This document shows, piece after piece, positions 34,346 through 48,281 of a stretch of 64,000 bases of DNA. Under the pieces are notes generated by a model. The model ran no database searches and had not been told where the DNA came from. It saw only the letters and a list, made by a program, of their open reading frames with translations. Source of the stretch: Dastarcus helophoroides (lineage: Eukaryota > Arthropoda > Insecta > Coleoptera > Bothrideridae); the NCBI GenBank assembly GCA_028583605.1, contig CM053327.1:20819629-20883628 (forward strand), written 5' to 3'. Both the position numbers and the translations under genes were made by a program. Within the stretch, counting starts at the first letter, position 1. Each line of letters starts with the position of its first letter.

Positions 34346-37300
34346 TGGTTAGATAAACTTTAAATCAAACAGGATTTGTTTTAAGCTCTGATGTCTTTAT
34401 ATATATATATATATTTATCATAATTTTTATTTTATTTTAAAAAGACCTCTGGTAATTCATATATTTAATCTAATTTTATAGAATATTAACTCAAAAAAAA
34501 AATAATAAAAGGTTACTTACATTTAATTAAACTTGCATGATATCTTATTTAAGAATCTTTTTTTTTTTATTTTGATTATATCTCTATTAGTTATATAGTT
34601 GCTACACGTATTCAGAATTCATTAAGTTAAAAACTAATTTAATAACTTAACCTTTCATTAAACTAGAGGTGATTCTTAAAAATATACTAAATACATTTAA
34701 AATGTTCTAAAAGAACAGCTTTAAGACTATGACTAAATGTAGACGGGAGAATTTCAGTGACAACAATTCTGGACTATTTTCCATGAAATTCCATATTCGC
34801 AAGGTCTCGCATAAAACTTTTCCATAGTAAATCAAGAAAAGCAAAATCCAATCACACTAACTACATATAATTTATTTTTCACATCACACCAATTCAACTC
34901 AATTACGCAAAAATATTAATATGAATTAGGTAATACTGCTAAAGCTAAATGCTTCGGAACACTGAGCTACTAACTAAAGTAAAAATCATCGACATCGGTC
35001 TCTAGAAATCAAGTATCAAAATTAGTTGTCGCTTCAGTGGCTTCCGCTGAAACAATAAAACTGTTTCGCAATTTTGGAGTTAAAATGGGAAACTGAAATG
35101 TAAACTGAATTGTCATTTGCTTCTACGAAGTCAAACAATCAAAGTCTATTAGCACAAAGCCAAGTCTGAAACTGATGAATGCCAACGTATATAACAAGCA
35201 ATTTTACCTCCCTTTTTCGTGATTTATTATTTTATTCACATAACTTGATATACCTCTGTCTCAACGAGCAACTAATGCATAGAAATTGTGCAGTTAAAGC
35301 GAAAACCCTGGCTTCAAAGTATGCTCTCTATGAATGACAATCAGATAGTTAAAGTGTAACACAATACCTTCGCAATGTGCTGCATTTCCTATTTGGAAAT
35401 CAAAGGCTTTGAATAAGACGTCCCATGACTAAACAATCCGCCAGGATTCTTCGCTGTTTGGTTGGCACCTGCATTTATTTGCTTATTTAAATCATTAATA
35501 ATCATTTAAATACTAATGATTCATTAGTATTATTTTATATCATTTAAAAATACTTATTTGTGAGAAAGTTAACAATGGTATTAATAAATTATTAAAAATT
35601 AAATTTCAAAAAATTTCGATCAGGTGAATATAGAATATTTTTCAATATCTTATGTAAAATAAAAATGTCCAGTACCTATTACTTTAAAAATACTTTTTTA
35701 ACTCGTTTAATATGACAATGTTAAAGAATTCTACTTATATACATCATTGGAATAAGCACAAAAAGTTCTTTCAAAAAGAATAATATACAGAGTGTTCCAT
35801 TTAAAAAATATTTGTTTGTATCATAAATCCGTAATGTGATGTTCAATTGTTTTTCTGAAAACATCACTAAAAAATTTAGAAAAAAAGTGCAAGTTAGGTA
35901 TTTATCATTTTTTAATATAATTCGATAAGTCTTTAAATTCTAAACAGAAAGCGTCTTCTTACATTTTTTGTTTGGAGTAGTTTTTTCGAACAATGTCAGA
36001 TTTAAAAAAAAAACTACACTGTATATGTTCGGAATTAGTAAAAATCTGAAACTTGGCAGAAATGAGTTTTGGAATATTTATTTCCAGGGAAAAGTTGGGT
36101 GGAGTAGCCTAATGCGGCTAAGTTTATTCATGACAGTGTTAGGGCTATATAAGAGCGAGAGAGTGTATGCAAATAATGGATCTACATATACACTACTCCA
36201 AACGTGACCTAAATGATTGAGGGCTTAACTTGTTTTAGTTCTTTGGCCATTAAAATTTCAACTCAAACAGGCAACAAAATTTATTATTTATCATTAGTCG
36301 CCTTGGGAAGTTCTGTAAAGAGAAATTTCATCGCAGTTTCCTGTTCCAATCAATTTTACCAATAATATGGACATTTTAATTACAATACTTGTTGCAACAG
36401 AAAGAGAGCTGTTAGGTCCTTCATTTCCAGAGAATTTTTACTGACTTATATTTAATTGTCTCTAAACACGAATTAATTGCGGCAGCAGATATTAACTGGG
36501 AGCTCTAAAAATAAGCCCAAATATGAACAAGCTCACAATCAAATTATTAACTGTGTTTGACAAATTGCGCACCTCGGTCGTAGGCTTATTATCGGGAACT
36601 GCCAAACACTCGACTTTTCGCCATAAGGCTAGTTATATCTATCTTGTAGTTTTGCACCCAATCAGTTGTAATAAATTTTTTTATATAAAGGACTGATCTC
36701 TCTAAACAATCATATTTTTTCTACATTTTAGAATTGCTATTAACTCCAAAATTCGCAACTTAAAAACTACTTTCATTTCCTTCCGTTCGTCTGTGTGCAC
36801 AAGATTAGTTTTCTTTATTTTCGTTATTCTCTAATAATTTAAATATCTTAAGACGTAGTTCTACGTAGCTTTTACTTAATTCTTCTGTAAAACAAAATTA
36901 AATTACTAAATGTTTATAAACACCACCGTGCGTGTCGATGCTGTGGATTGCACGGATAGATCGTTGAAATGTATGACGATTTTCTCTTATGAATGCTGCA
37001 TAATTGACAATCCAATCGACTGGTGCCTCACTTCTCTTTAGTTTTGTTGCCAAGCTATATCAAAAAGCAGGAATCAAAAGAATTCATTTCTGTTGACCTT
37101 GATGGCCAATTTTAAAAACCACCACATCCAACGCTATGGAAAGCCATTATTAAGACGATTAATCACAATACGACTAAAATGAGCAAAAGCACCCTTGTAC
37201 TGAAAGTACCATACATTCACTATTTGATTACTTACAAATTTTTCAAACAATCGCTGCCCGCACTTCTTTGGCAATAACGCTAGCTTTCAAAAAACCCAGA

Positions 37301-37783
37301 CTTTAAACCCCTAGATTTTACTTTTGGGGTAACATCAAACGGAACATTTTGTAAGGCAAGGATTACGACAACGTATTGCAATTAAAATAAGCAATTATAC
37401 AGTGTAATAATTGTATAATTTGTAATAATTAAATAATTTCACAATTCAGTCTTCAGAGGACAAGTTTGTAAAAAAATGCAATAAATACTTCGAATATAAT
37501 GGTTTTCATGTATAAATTTTTTATACTTATTTGTTTATTACTAATATTAGTTGATTAGTTTATAAAACAGTTATTTATTATATATAGATTCTTTGTAAAT
37601 AAGTTGATTATTTGTCGGTACAGTATACAATAATTATAGAATAATACTGTAGATCCTACAGACACCTTCCGTGTGACTCCTAAGCATCGTCACCTATTGG
37701 TCCATAGAGAAACTGTGCAGAACTTCACTAAGTATCGTATGCAAATATAATGGCAACCTAAACCACAGTATGCAGCGCTCTAA
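34346..37783. other. Intergenic, no gene seen
   Basis: A+T-rich with a short TA run near 34398. A single copy of the gtgttccatttaaaa repeat-end motif lies at about 35787. No coding recognised. Confidence 0.4.
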
Positions 37784-39016
37784 AGCTAGGCTTTCCTACA
37801 AAACGGCAATGTAAAAGAACGGCCATTATTTGACCGCAGCTTTATGCCATGAAACGGGCGAGAACAGAACGGTCGCCTTGACGGTGAACATTGATATAAA
37901 GTAAGAAAAGCGTTGCAGAGCACGTCGGCCGAGACTAGGGCTGTAAAATTGTCACGATTTGAGCTGTATTGTTCTAATTTTCTATAATTTTTTTAGTAGT
38001 CACAAACTATATTTATTTGTTGTTTTCCTTTTAGTCGGCAAAGACATTTTGAAACACTTCACTTTTAGTTGACAAAAATTATTTTTAGAGAACGCATTTT
38101 TCTTTATTTTAGTAGACAAGGTTGTATTTTAGGGTGTTATATATAAATACGTATATATAGTTTTTTGGTTTTATTTAGAGGTTTTTTGATCGGCAAAAAT
38201 CATTTTTGGTCATGATGTTTTTTTAATTGGCAACGCAGCTGAAAACTAAAAATCTGTCTCATGAACGTATAAAGTATGTTGTTTTGCAAGACAAAATTTC
38301 TCTCTAAAATTGATAACCTCTAATGATTCACAACAGATTTGTTCTTATACTCTAATTGCTTGTTTACAACCATCAGAGTCCCCGCAGGCCAAGGGACTAT
38401 TGCTATGGTAATTATTTCTAAATATTGTTTACATTACATTGAAATTCCTAGAGAAGACTCAGGTTTTGACAAAATTTTCAACAAAAATTCCTTCAGAATG
38501 TAATGTTGCAATAAACACGAATAAAAACTCTAAAGATGTCAATTTATAAACTGACATATACCTAATTAAATATGTTCTTAGTCTTCTAGTTTAAAGATTA
38601 TGTCTGTAAAATTTTAAAATTGTTTCGAAAAGTATGGAAATTTTTCATCATATTAAAGAACAAATTCTATGTCATTTGGTATTTTCAACCTTTTTATTTA
38701 ATAAAACTTGAATAATATAAAAGGGATATATAATATTATATAAAACATCCTGCATATGCACATAATAATAAAAAAGTTAATTAAATCATAGCAGCTATAT
38801 TCCAACGTAACATATTAAATCGTGCTTGCAGTATCCTCACCGTACACAGCGGTCGCTTCGAAAGTGGGGTCGACGTATTTTTTCGCAACGGTAGGTACTA
38901 ACGTTCTGTAGGAAAACACTGCCTATTAGAAGCACGTACACGGTTTTTGGTGACGTCACTAGACGTAACATTGCGGTCACTCTTTTACGTTACCGTTCTG
39001 TAGGAAACCTCAGCTT
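37784..39016. mobile_element. 1.2-kb element with about 42-bp imperfect inverted ends
   Basis: The left end (37784-37825) contains ctttcctacaaaacgg then gtaaaagaacgg. The right end (38974-39016), on the other strand, contains gtttcctacagaacggtaac then gtaaaaga. A third copy of the core ttctgtaggaaaa lies inside at about 38902. No transposase frame is present. The family is not recognised. TTAA-like flanks (taaa and ttaa) hint at a piggyBac-type target but are not decisive. Confidence 0.6.
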
Positions 39017-39394
39017 AAGCGTGTATAGTAGGAGTTACACGGACGACGTCCGCATATTCTAAAGTGTCCACTGAACATTTGTTAGCATTCGGGTTGGATA
39101 TACCAAATTGACAAGGTCTAATAGGATCAAAACCGGTCTTTGGTTTCCAAATTTTGAATCTAATAAATGTTCAAGTCCATTGACCTGTTCATTAGAATCT
39201 AGTCTTCTTGGGGCTTCCTAAGAGAGCAACCGCTTTTTGCTAAGCGTTTGTGGTTCAACTGTTGGTAGTTTGGATACCTATGACCCACTATACATGCTTA
39301 GAAGGCTTCATATTGCGGTATAAATAAAGGCATTAAAATGATTTCCAGTTTTCTCCGAATTATTTCAACAAAAATTCCTAATTTTACTGGCCTA

Positions 39395-39449
39395 GCCGTG
39401 ACATCTATACTGCACGACCAACACGGTCGTGCAATATAGATGTCACGGC
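39395..39449. other. 25-bp hairpin with 5-nt loop
   Basis: The left arm 39395-39419 (gccgtgacatctatactgca then cgacc) and the right arm 39425-39449 are reverse complements apart from one position (C against A). The loop is aacac. On the minus strand the mismatch would be a G-U wobble. No coding nearby explains it. Confidence 0.85.
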
Positions 39450-42400
39450 CAACATGGTCATGGTGTACAATTATTTTTCGGGGAATTTTGTGCGAAGTTC
39501 CAAATCGTTAGGAATAAGTAAAATTAAACTTACTACAGGTTTTGTAAAACTGATGGACTTTTATAAAATCAAGATCAAAAACATCCGCATTGCAACAACA
39601 ACTTCAAGCTCTATTTCCAAAGATGAAAAACAAAGAAGAAAAGGAGGAGAAGCGAAGACAACTAAAAAAAGAAAATTAAGGTAGGAATAATTGCAAGGAA
39701 AAGAACGGATATGCCAAGGAAAGGAACAAAAAGAAGAACGTAGACAGCAAGTAGAAGAAAAAAGGAATCCAGATAACGAACAAAGGCATAATCCTACTAG
39801 TGAACAACAATCCTCATCATTTTCCATATAATAAGTTGCAGCGGTTATAAATAAAAATGTTTTGTTCGGTAGTAAGCGTTTTGTTTGGGGTTAGTGTTAT
39901 TTGGTGAATTTACTGCCAGCCATCATATAATCATGCTACTAACAGTTTAAAGTTAACTTGTCAGCCAAATGTCTGTGCGTAACTTCCATTTCCGCGACAA
40001 TTACTGCAGTACATTCAATTTGGATGTATTAGATTCACAGTATATTGTAGAGTTTTTAGGACTTTAGGCAATTCACATTATCAAATATCAGCAATGGTGG
40101 TTGTTCTTGGATGATGACATTCTAAACAATGATTGACAATTAAAATAATTTGACGCGCTTGTTATAATTTCGCTATCACTGATGTACATAGATTACTTAA
40201 ACAAAGAGCACAAAATAATTTCTATGAATTGAAAGGGAAAAACTATACATTTATGTGTTGCTTTTTTCAAGGGTAAGCAGACTTAAAAAGTCTAACCCTA
40301 GGTCTCACACAATTTCAATCCACTCTTGGATACTGTAAGTTATTGTAGCAATGTAATAATTAATCAATAGCGATAATTCATGTTATAATTTGAAACATAG
40401 ACAAATGGTTTACAAATGCCATTACATTTTTAATGCTGAGTATCCTTTGTTAACAACATTTTGAAATGCAGTTATCTGTAACTGGGTCTGGGGGCTCAGG
40501 TATGACTCAATAAAAGTGGACGAAATAATGTCTCCCCGTATATTTAGTAAGGTGTTTTTGCATTTTTATAATAACGGGTTAAGTATGAAATCTATCGATT
40601 TACATCTATTCATTTCACAGTTTTGATCCAATATTAATTTATGTCAGTGTAAAGTTTGCTAAATATATTACGTCCCATAAATTCTCTAAACAGTATTCAT
40701 GGCCTATGTAAAGTTTAGTTCCCATTGTGACCATAAGCGACAATAAAAATAACAGGCAGCACTAGTTTGCAAACTTCTAGAAACTTTCATCGCCTTCAAT
40801 AGCCTAAAATATCGTATTGCACAAAAAACCTTCGAAACAATAAAATGATATGTTATTCTCACCAGAATCTAATAAATTTCGTTATTTCATTGCTTGCAGA
40901 TACCATCGAATAAATGTTAAAAAAATTAAATTTTATAAATTTTCGGATCACTTAAATATTCTACATGGTTTTTTATTCCTATATGGCCATTGGCCATATG
41001 CATTCCATTTGCTAGTTAATTATAAATAATATATTATTTTCACAGTTATGCAGGTAACTTTTAAAAAATCTAAGGCCACTTTATTTTCCCATATGCTGAT
41101 TTATTGGGGCGAAGTATTTTGAAGCGACTACAATCAGAGATAACATCAATTATTGATTTGATGTTAACTTATTGTACAATTTATGAGACCATTCGCTAAA
41201 GGAAACCATCGCATCGGTCGAAACTCTAAATAAAATTTAATTATAACTTTTCCCACAGTTAACGAATATTTATGCGAAATTAAATGGTTTAACTTACATT
41301 TTCTACTTATTTTTGCAATATCATTTATATATAGTGTGACTCAATTGCCTGTGCGATCTTAAGTAGATTTTTTTAAATGTAAAACTTGATGACCTATATT
41401 TTGAAATAAATTTACTTCAGAATTCCTACAAAGTTCAAGTCCTACTACTGCACAGAATATTGTTATGTAAAATTTTTAGCAGAATTTTAGCCAGTAGTAT
41501 ATATCATCAACTTTAGAAGTGGAGTTTATTTTTGAATAATGCAACTTATGGTTCCTAATTATATAAGCATTAATTGTTAATACATGAAGTTATAAACCTC
41601 TCTTTTTGCAGCAAGCCAAGTTATTACATATCTGCCGTGCATAACTAAATCCAATCTAAATTGTCATTCAAAAGGAAACCACCAAGAGCTCACCAGCACT
41701 GGTGTAAATGATTTTCCATTATGTGACCAGGAGGCCAGAAAGATAACTCTCGTAAAAAACGGTCGAGAAAGCGTCTAACGAGTAGGTAGTACCTTCTCGT
41801 GATATTCGAAGTGATGGATTCTACTACGAATAAGGGACGAAGTAAATAAATATGGATAATAACAGCTGTTGAGAAATGACAAAACTTGCCAATTTCATTT
41901 ATTGTTAATGTCATTTGTTACTTATTCAGGAATATTTTTTACGAAATATGATGTAGGAGATACATTGAGATAGCTACTATTTTGTACTAACAGGGGCAAA
42001 GAGAATTTGTCGATATTTCTAGGGTGGGCAATGAGCTCTCAAGATGAATTACAAATATCAATAATGTATGGTATATATTTCGATTTTTTGGGTTGGGCAT
42101 TGACCACCTTTGCCCAACTAGTTACGTCAATGTAGGAGAAATCTAAAAATGCTTTAGGTGGTTTATTTGTAGTCTCTCAATAGAACAACTGAGCTGCAAT
42201 TGCTATAATGACATTTTGCGCCGTTGATCAATCAATGCTTGCGCGCTCCATACATGACCACTGATAAATGATTTTATACGGGAGGGAGAAAAGAAATAGT
42301 CGAAGCTGATCTATTTTCTAGACGCATATTGATCAAATTTTTTTATATGATCAATACGAGTACACTAGAAGCAAAACTATGTATTTGCAAAATTTTCGAA

Positions 42401-43282
42401 AATTGAATTTTCCATGAAAATATTATAATAACTCCCATAACTAACTATCTCTACAAAAATTCAGAAGCAAACAGCAATATTTGCTGAAAAAAATCCATCG
42501 CAAAAATCTGTAGTTTCATTTTTTACTTGCAGAAGTCTGTATTTGCAATAATTTTTTAATTTTTTTGAGAAAATTAGCAAATTTGGAACAAAAAAAATTT
42601 GCTTTAACCACAGTAACAAAGACTAAGCACATAAAAATATGGCTACTTAAAAAGTTACATTGAATCAAGAGATACAAGTTTTTTTTGATGATAGCTCATA
42701 ATTACTTAGAAGTCAAATACAGAGTTTTGCTTCTAAGGAGTTCATATATAGAGTGCAATTTTTCGCTTCTATTATCCTTGGTCGTAGCACTAAAGTCGGG
42801 ATATTATTATCTCATGAAAATGAGCCTTTCAAACAGAAAAAGTGTTAAAACTACAATTTTAAGTTTAATCTGAAAAGTTCAATGTTAAATTCAAAGATGT
42901 AGTAAACCTCTTAAAATGAGATTATTGTTTGCAAAAATTTTAGGGTGTTTGAAATAATTTGCCTCAGGATCAACATTACCATTTTACTTACTAATCTATT
43001 GACTTTTACCGGCTCCTTGCATTTGTAGTAAATAGGACAAAAAAACTTCGCATTTTATTTGGTTGATTTATTTTGTTATTAGTGGGTTGTTTTTTTACCA
43101 AATTCTTACTAACAACTCAATAAACTTTTAGGCAATTAAACCAAAAAGTTGCAGCTTTATACAGAGGCTCTCAAAAATATAAACTTTGCATAACATTTTG
43201 AGTGAAAACTTTTTTTTTATTTTTTGGAACACTCAAATTTTAGTCAATTTTATGACCAGTGAAGTCGTGTACTGTAACATTT
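39450..43282. other. Intergenic, no gene recognised
   Basis: At 39610-39830 the + strand encodes Lys/Glu/Arg-rich pieces (for example KNKEEKEEKRRQLKKEN and KEERRQQVEEKRNPDNEQRH) broken by frame changes. Such charged tails occur at the ends of pogo-type transposases, but no catalytic block is visible. A short palindrome, atatggccattggccatat, lies at 40981. The rest is featureless A+T-rich sequence. Confidence 0.35.
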
Positions 43283-45755
43283 ATTACAAATTTCGTGAAG
43301 CTTCGAATCCCAGACCATACTTAATAATAGAGGCAGTTCCTTTCTTATCTCTCCTTAACTTTCGATCACCTCTACAGACGAATTATCCAAACGCTGAGAT
43401 TGACTTTTTCGGTGACTTCAATGTATAGAATATCCCCTGGTTAAGGTTTTCTTCCCGAACAGACGACGCGGGAAGGGTGGTAGAGGGAGGCTTTCTCCAT
43501 CGCTTGTGGACTATCGCAATTGGTCGAGGAACCCACAAGAATTCCTGATATAGCTATCCATCAACTTAATCTATTCTACCTTTTCCTTACAAATGTTCCA
43601 AATTCGTATAAAATCCCTATGACATCACCGCTTGGAAACTTCGATCACAAGGTTGTAGCAGCATCTCACTTCATATATCACCTCCTTCTCAGACAGAGCC
43701 CCGTAGGATTTGGCACTTTAACTTTGCAAACTGGGAAAAATTAAGAGACTTCTTTGCATCTTTCCTATTGAAGGAAGCCTATTTTAACTCAGGCAACCCT
43801 TCTTCAGTCGCCAAATCCATCACTGAAACTATCCGATTGGTATAGAATGCTTCATTCTCCCTTCCCAAAAGAAGTCTACCTCCAGTAAATCGTGATTCAG
43901 CAAAATATGTACTCGGGTGTCCCCTGCAAAAATCGCGCATATCGGCGTTGGCGAAGTAATCCCTTTGTAAACAAATTATTGACGAGGCAAAAAGCGATTT
44001 GATCGTAAAATGCACCAGATGCTTATCAACTGTCCGACCGGTTCCAGATGCATTTGGGGATTTACAAAGTCGATTATAAAGAATTTGACATCTTCAAATT
44101 TTCTACCTTTACTCGATGACAGCAATAATATTGCTACTACTTTCAACTAAAAGGCTGACCTGCTAGCCTTTATGTTTGCTAAAAATTCCAACCTTGATTT
44201 TCGAACGCAGAACCCCCTATCTATTCTTTCTAAGGTTGGCACTTCGATGAATGAAGTTGTTTTCAGGCAACACACAGTCAGGAAGATTCTCCTTGAACTC
44301 GACACTGGTCTTGGTGTTATTTTCACTATTGTTCTTAAGAAGTGCGCTTGAGAATTGACCTAAGCAAATTGTTTACACTTTTTTACAACAAAGGTGTATT
44401 CCCCGATATCTGAAAATCTGCTAGGGTGGAGCCTGTCCCTAAAAAAGGAAAAAGGAATCTGTTATATCTAAAGTGATGGAAAAGGTTATCAATGTCAAGA
44501 TTCTTAAATATCTAGAATATAATAGAATCATCTCAGGTAGGCAATACGGTTTCAGACAACTGACTATCTTCTATCTATCTATCTTCTATCTTCATAATGC
44601 ATAATTATGTTATTCATATTCGTAACTCAGCTATGGAATCTGGTACTGATCTCTTCTCGCCAAATTAACATCTTATGGTCTTCCTCTTGGATTCTGTCAT
44701 TTAATATCTAGTTTTCTCGCTGACAGATCTCTTCAGGTCGTCGTTGATGACATCTAACCGTGACATTTGCGATTAATGCAGGAGTGCCTCAGGAGTCTGT
44801 CATGTCTCCTACTCTGTTTCTGTTACACATAATCGAGCTCTTGGCTTCAACTTCCAATCCGATATACAGTTACGCAGATGACAGTAGCCTGGTCTCATCT
44901 TTTCTCTCCGACAAACCATTGTTTCAGATGGACCAAGGGAACACCAGATACAGATAATTAATCGGTATCTCGAAATCATTCTGGATTGGGGTAAGAAAAA
45001 TCTGGTCGACTTCAACGCTTCAACAACTCAGGCTAGGGTTTTCTCTAAGAAAACATCAAGGGATAATGAAACCAACATACTCATGATCGGTAAAATTCTC
45101 CCAATGGGATTTAGCCTGTCTATCCTAGAAGTAAATGCGAGTACCAACTTTTCTTGGGAGGATCATGTGCGCGCCATTTCCAAGACCGCTTCGCAGAAAC
45201 TAGGCTTTCTTTTTAAAGCTAAAAAATACTTTACATCTCATCAGTTGCTCTCTCTATACGAAGCTCAAGTTAGGCCAACACTAGAATACTGTCCTCATGT
45301 TTGGAGTTTAGCACCAAAGCACACTTTGGCTCTTTTGGATTCAATTCAAAGAAGAGTGATTCGCCTAATTGATGACAAGAGTTTGACCGATTCTCTCAAA
45401 ACATTAGAGCACAGGCGGATGGTTGGTGACTTATCTCTTTTTTTACAAGTACTTTCATGAGAGATGCTCGCAGGAACTAATAGGATTGATCTCTTCAAGG
45501 GTATGATTTTTAAGGCATACAAGACAGGCAGAGATAACAAATTCCTGTGGGGTTCAGATTGACACAGTGAGGATTTCCGTCTATGAAGACTCTTTTTTCT
45601 ATAGAACTTCCAAGCTGTGAATTCGTTACCGAACGGAATTTTTCCCAAGAATTACAAACTATCCTTGTTTAATAAGGGGGTTCATCGCCATCTATCCTTG
45701 TTTCCGTATTTTACTCGCGGTGCTCGGAAGGCATAAAGGGGTTACAAAAAAAAAT
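43283..45755 (+). mobile_element. Jockey/CR1-like LINE, older copy
   Basis: Runs from an endonuclease remnant (YPNAEIDFFGDFN near 43381-43424, then VEEPTRIPDIAIHQLN and the SPLGNFDHKVVAAS block) through a linker (FNFANWEKLRDFFASF) to RT (from about 44170) and ends at GGTTAC followed by an A-run near 45745. Stops and frameshifts are numerous, and a short tcta-type simple repeat lies inside near 44575. The same family occurs in opposite orientation at 51709-53480, where the reading frame is much better preserved. Confidence 0.8.
44170..45465 (+). pseudogene. LINE reverse transcriptase, decayed (YADD still present)
   Basis: Readable blocks are FPDI-KSARVEPVPKKGKRN (RT1), NRIISGRQYGFRQ (RT3), FAINAGVPQESVMSPTLFLL (RT4, with Glu-Ser for the usual Gln-Gly-Ser), NPIYSYADDSSLVS (RT5, catalytic YADD intact) and the thumb region with VNASTNFSWEDHVRAI, QVRPTLEYCPHVW and LDSIQRRVIRLIDD. 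The RT2 region and the segment that should hold the first catalytic Asp are largely deleted. Inactive. Confidence 0.8.
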
Positions 45756-46762
45756 ACCTCATTCAACACCAAACTCATTTTAAATAATTCGTGAATTTTG
45801 GCCGGAACGTGACAAATGAACTGGTCTTCGCACATTTTGCCGTATAATTTCGACATTTCCTTCTACTTATTCAGTTCTGATCATCCAATTCCTTTTTTTT
45901 GTATCCAATAGCCTCGTTCTGTGTGACGACACACACCTCATACACCAGTTTTTGTTGGGAAATTCTTTAACAATTTTTCTAGCTAAAATTTTTTTTTCTT
46001 CCAAAGTACTTTCATTAAAATTTTATATCTCTTGCTCTCTGATATAATCATTAGCAATTTCAGCTCAATGTTAACATGGCAATAAAACAATTATTTGACA
46101 TTTATGTTAGTTATTGTTACTTGTTCAAAAAATATGGTTCCTTCCAGTTCAATTTTGTTATTGTGCACAACTTCTGGAAAATTATCATAAAATTGGAAAA
46201 ATATCAAATTATTTAAAACAGAAAAGAAATATTATATTTAGAAAATGTTAGGCTTTTTAATATATAAATAAATTATTTTTATGTAATCATCCCTGGACCG
46301 TGCAGGTTTCCCAGGGATTTTCTATAATCATTTCATGTACAAAAAGTCTAACAGCAATACCTAACCTAATATACTACTATTGATATTTTACACTTATTGC
46401 CCGTGTTGCTCTACAAAATTTTCGGTTTGTTTGGTATTATTTGATTTTCTTTGAGATATTTTGTTTTTTGTTGGTAACTCAATGGAAATATAATGATAAT
46501 TATACAGTAAAACTTCTTATATCCGAATTAATGTGAGGAGTGCCTTAGATAAGTGAAATCTGGTCTGACGGAATGAAATTTATGTAATCAAAAGTATATA
46601 AAAATGAAAATCTAACGAACGGATTTATCCGTTTTTAACAGAATCAGAGTCATATAATTTAAGTGTACAGATAATCCAGTGGAAGAAGGAACGTATTACT
46701 CATATTTTATCACAATTCATCTCTATAATTCCATATATAATGCAGTCAATACAGAAGAGCAC
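45756..46762. other. Intergenic, possible pogo-like end
   Basis: At 46505 cagtaaaacttcttatatcc, preceded by TA, resembles the inverted-repeat start of pogo/Tigger elements. I did not find a matching opposite end nearby, so at most a fragment is present. No genes are seen. Confidence 0.35.
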
Positions 46763-46979
46763 TCACTATGTCAACCATACCAGAGATGAAATCCATGCAG
46801 AGGCTTTGGACTGGAAAATCAAGATTGAAGACAGAAGAACGCGGTAACTTATATATCAATCATACCAGAGGCAACATATGAATTGAATTACAATTTTCAT
46901 CTTCTTTGAATCCTTGTTTTTCATTCCACAATTTGCGCACTTAAGTTTTTCCTCTTCTCTGGTATGGCTGGCATAGTGA
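46763..46979. mobile_element. 217-bp MITE-like element
   Basis: The left end tcactatgtcaaccatacca and the right end read on the other strand, tcactatgccagccatacca, match at 22 of 24 positions including the following gaga. A partial third copy (tcaatcataccagag) lies inside at about 46858. No coding. Confidence 0.65.
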
Positions 46980-48060
46980 TGATTGACATATAGTGGACAA
47001 ACGGTCGAATGCGTCTACTTATTTATTGACATAGAAGTTATATCTTTTATTGACTCTAGCTAGGAAAGACTTCATTAAACGATGAGTCCAAATAAAAGAT
47101 GTATCAAAACACTTTTTGTTCAGAATTTCAGTATTTATAAAACTATGTTAAAAAAATTAAAATGCGATGTTGCCATTTAAAAAATATTGTTTTAGAACCT
47201 TTTGAAGAAAAATGGCAACATAGAAAAACTTTTTTTTCTTAGTAAAATTATTTTCTACAACTTTGCAGTTGGAAGTATACTAGTTTCTTATCTCAAATAT
47301 AAAAAACATCTTATATCACGTTTTAAAACACTACACTGCATATGGCATATTTTTAAAATTTGTTGTTATCCATAATAATGAAAGTTAATTTTAAAAGTAT
47401 CAAAAATTCCATTACAACTGAGCTGAAGTACCTAAGTAGAAATAAAAGAGATTATCCCCTACCCGTAATAGCCTTAAATATAATAAATCCTTACATATTT
47501 AGAGCATAATATTTTAATGCCTCTTTTCAGGTCAGCATACATTTTAAACCTCCATATAGCTAGAGTTTACCGATTTCCTTCAGAAATACTAAAATTGATG
47601 ACAAATATTGCATTTATTGTATGTTTTGTTAGACTAATGAGTGAGTAGTATTTATAATTTAACGGTTAAGCATAACTAATGTAAAATTTAATGTAATAAC
47701 AGTTTCCGCCCGTTCCTCTTTATGTTATCGCTCCATCAGGTTGACAATATAAATGTGAACACACAGCTGTATCGATGCAACAAGTTGTTACAATAAAAGC
47801 GAAGCGAGTAGAACATTAAAAGATCACAAATAAAAGATACTAACAGCGAACAGAGAAGATTAAGAAGAACGTCCGATATCAGGTGTATCAGACGAGAGAA
47901 GAACACATAATCCTGGTTAGAAGTAGTAGCAGGAGACGGCACACAGATAACATCCAGTGGCTTACTTTGAGGTGCTTGTTGGTGGGGCAACAGCGGAGAT
48001 GAATCACGACAACGTTTCGCACACATAGCAACACATTTCCACTAAACTACCGTTACCGAG
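46980..48060. other. Intergenic, no gene recognised
   Basis: A 96-codon minus-strand frame (47736-48026) directly downstream of the GC-rich frame at 48104-48281 has no recognisable domain and may be its untranslated flank. The rest is A+T-rich background. Confidence 0.35.
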
Positions 48061-48071
48061 GTCCTACGTAT

Positions 48072-48089
48072 CGTCCTGGCTACAGGACG
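48072..48089. other. 7-bp perfect hairpin
   Basis: cgtcctg, loop gcta, caggacg. It lies just past the stop codon of the GC-rich frame on the minus strand. Confidence 0.7.
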
Positions 48090-48103
48090 TTCTACTCAGA
48101 GGC

Positions 48104-48281
48104 ATGTTCAGCGGCGACGGCCTCGAGCCGACTAACTAGACGCTCTTGTACCTGACGGCGGCCCGCGCATCTGGCGTCCTTCCACCTGTCGACGTCCTGC
48201 TGGGACCCCCTGTTCATTCCCGGTAGAGTCTCAGGAACACCAGGCTTTTGTCTTACCTCTTCCCATCTTCCTGTACCAACA
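48104..48281 (-). CDS. GC-rich exon-like frame of unknown gene
   Basis: On the minus strand a splice-acceptor-like ttttatgcag ends at 48282. It is followed by an open frame of about 58 codons: GTGRWEEVRQKPGVPETLPG, then MNRGSQQDVDRWKDARCAGR and VQERLVSRLEAVAAEHASE, with a TAG stop. GC content is far above the surrounding sequence (roughly 55-60 percent against about 30) and codons favour G/C at the third position. It could be a terminal exon of a host gene or part of a mobile element. A donor-like GAG/GTAAGA lies inside at about 48257, which would instead give a very short exon. I do not recognise the protein. Confidence 0.3.

Noticed and set aside
39610..39830. Lys/Glu-rich frames as a host gene
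   Set aside because: Broken into several frames with no domain. More likely transposase-tail debris or low-complexity chance.
46505..46530. Pogo/Tigger-like terminal sequence
   Set aside because: No matching opposite end or coding found. Kept only as a note in the intergenic entry.
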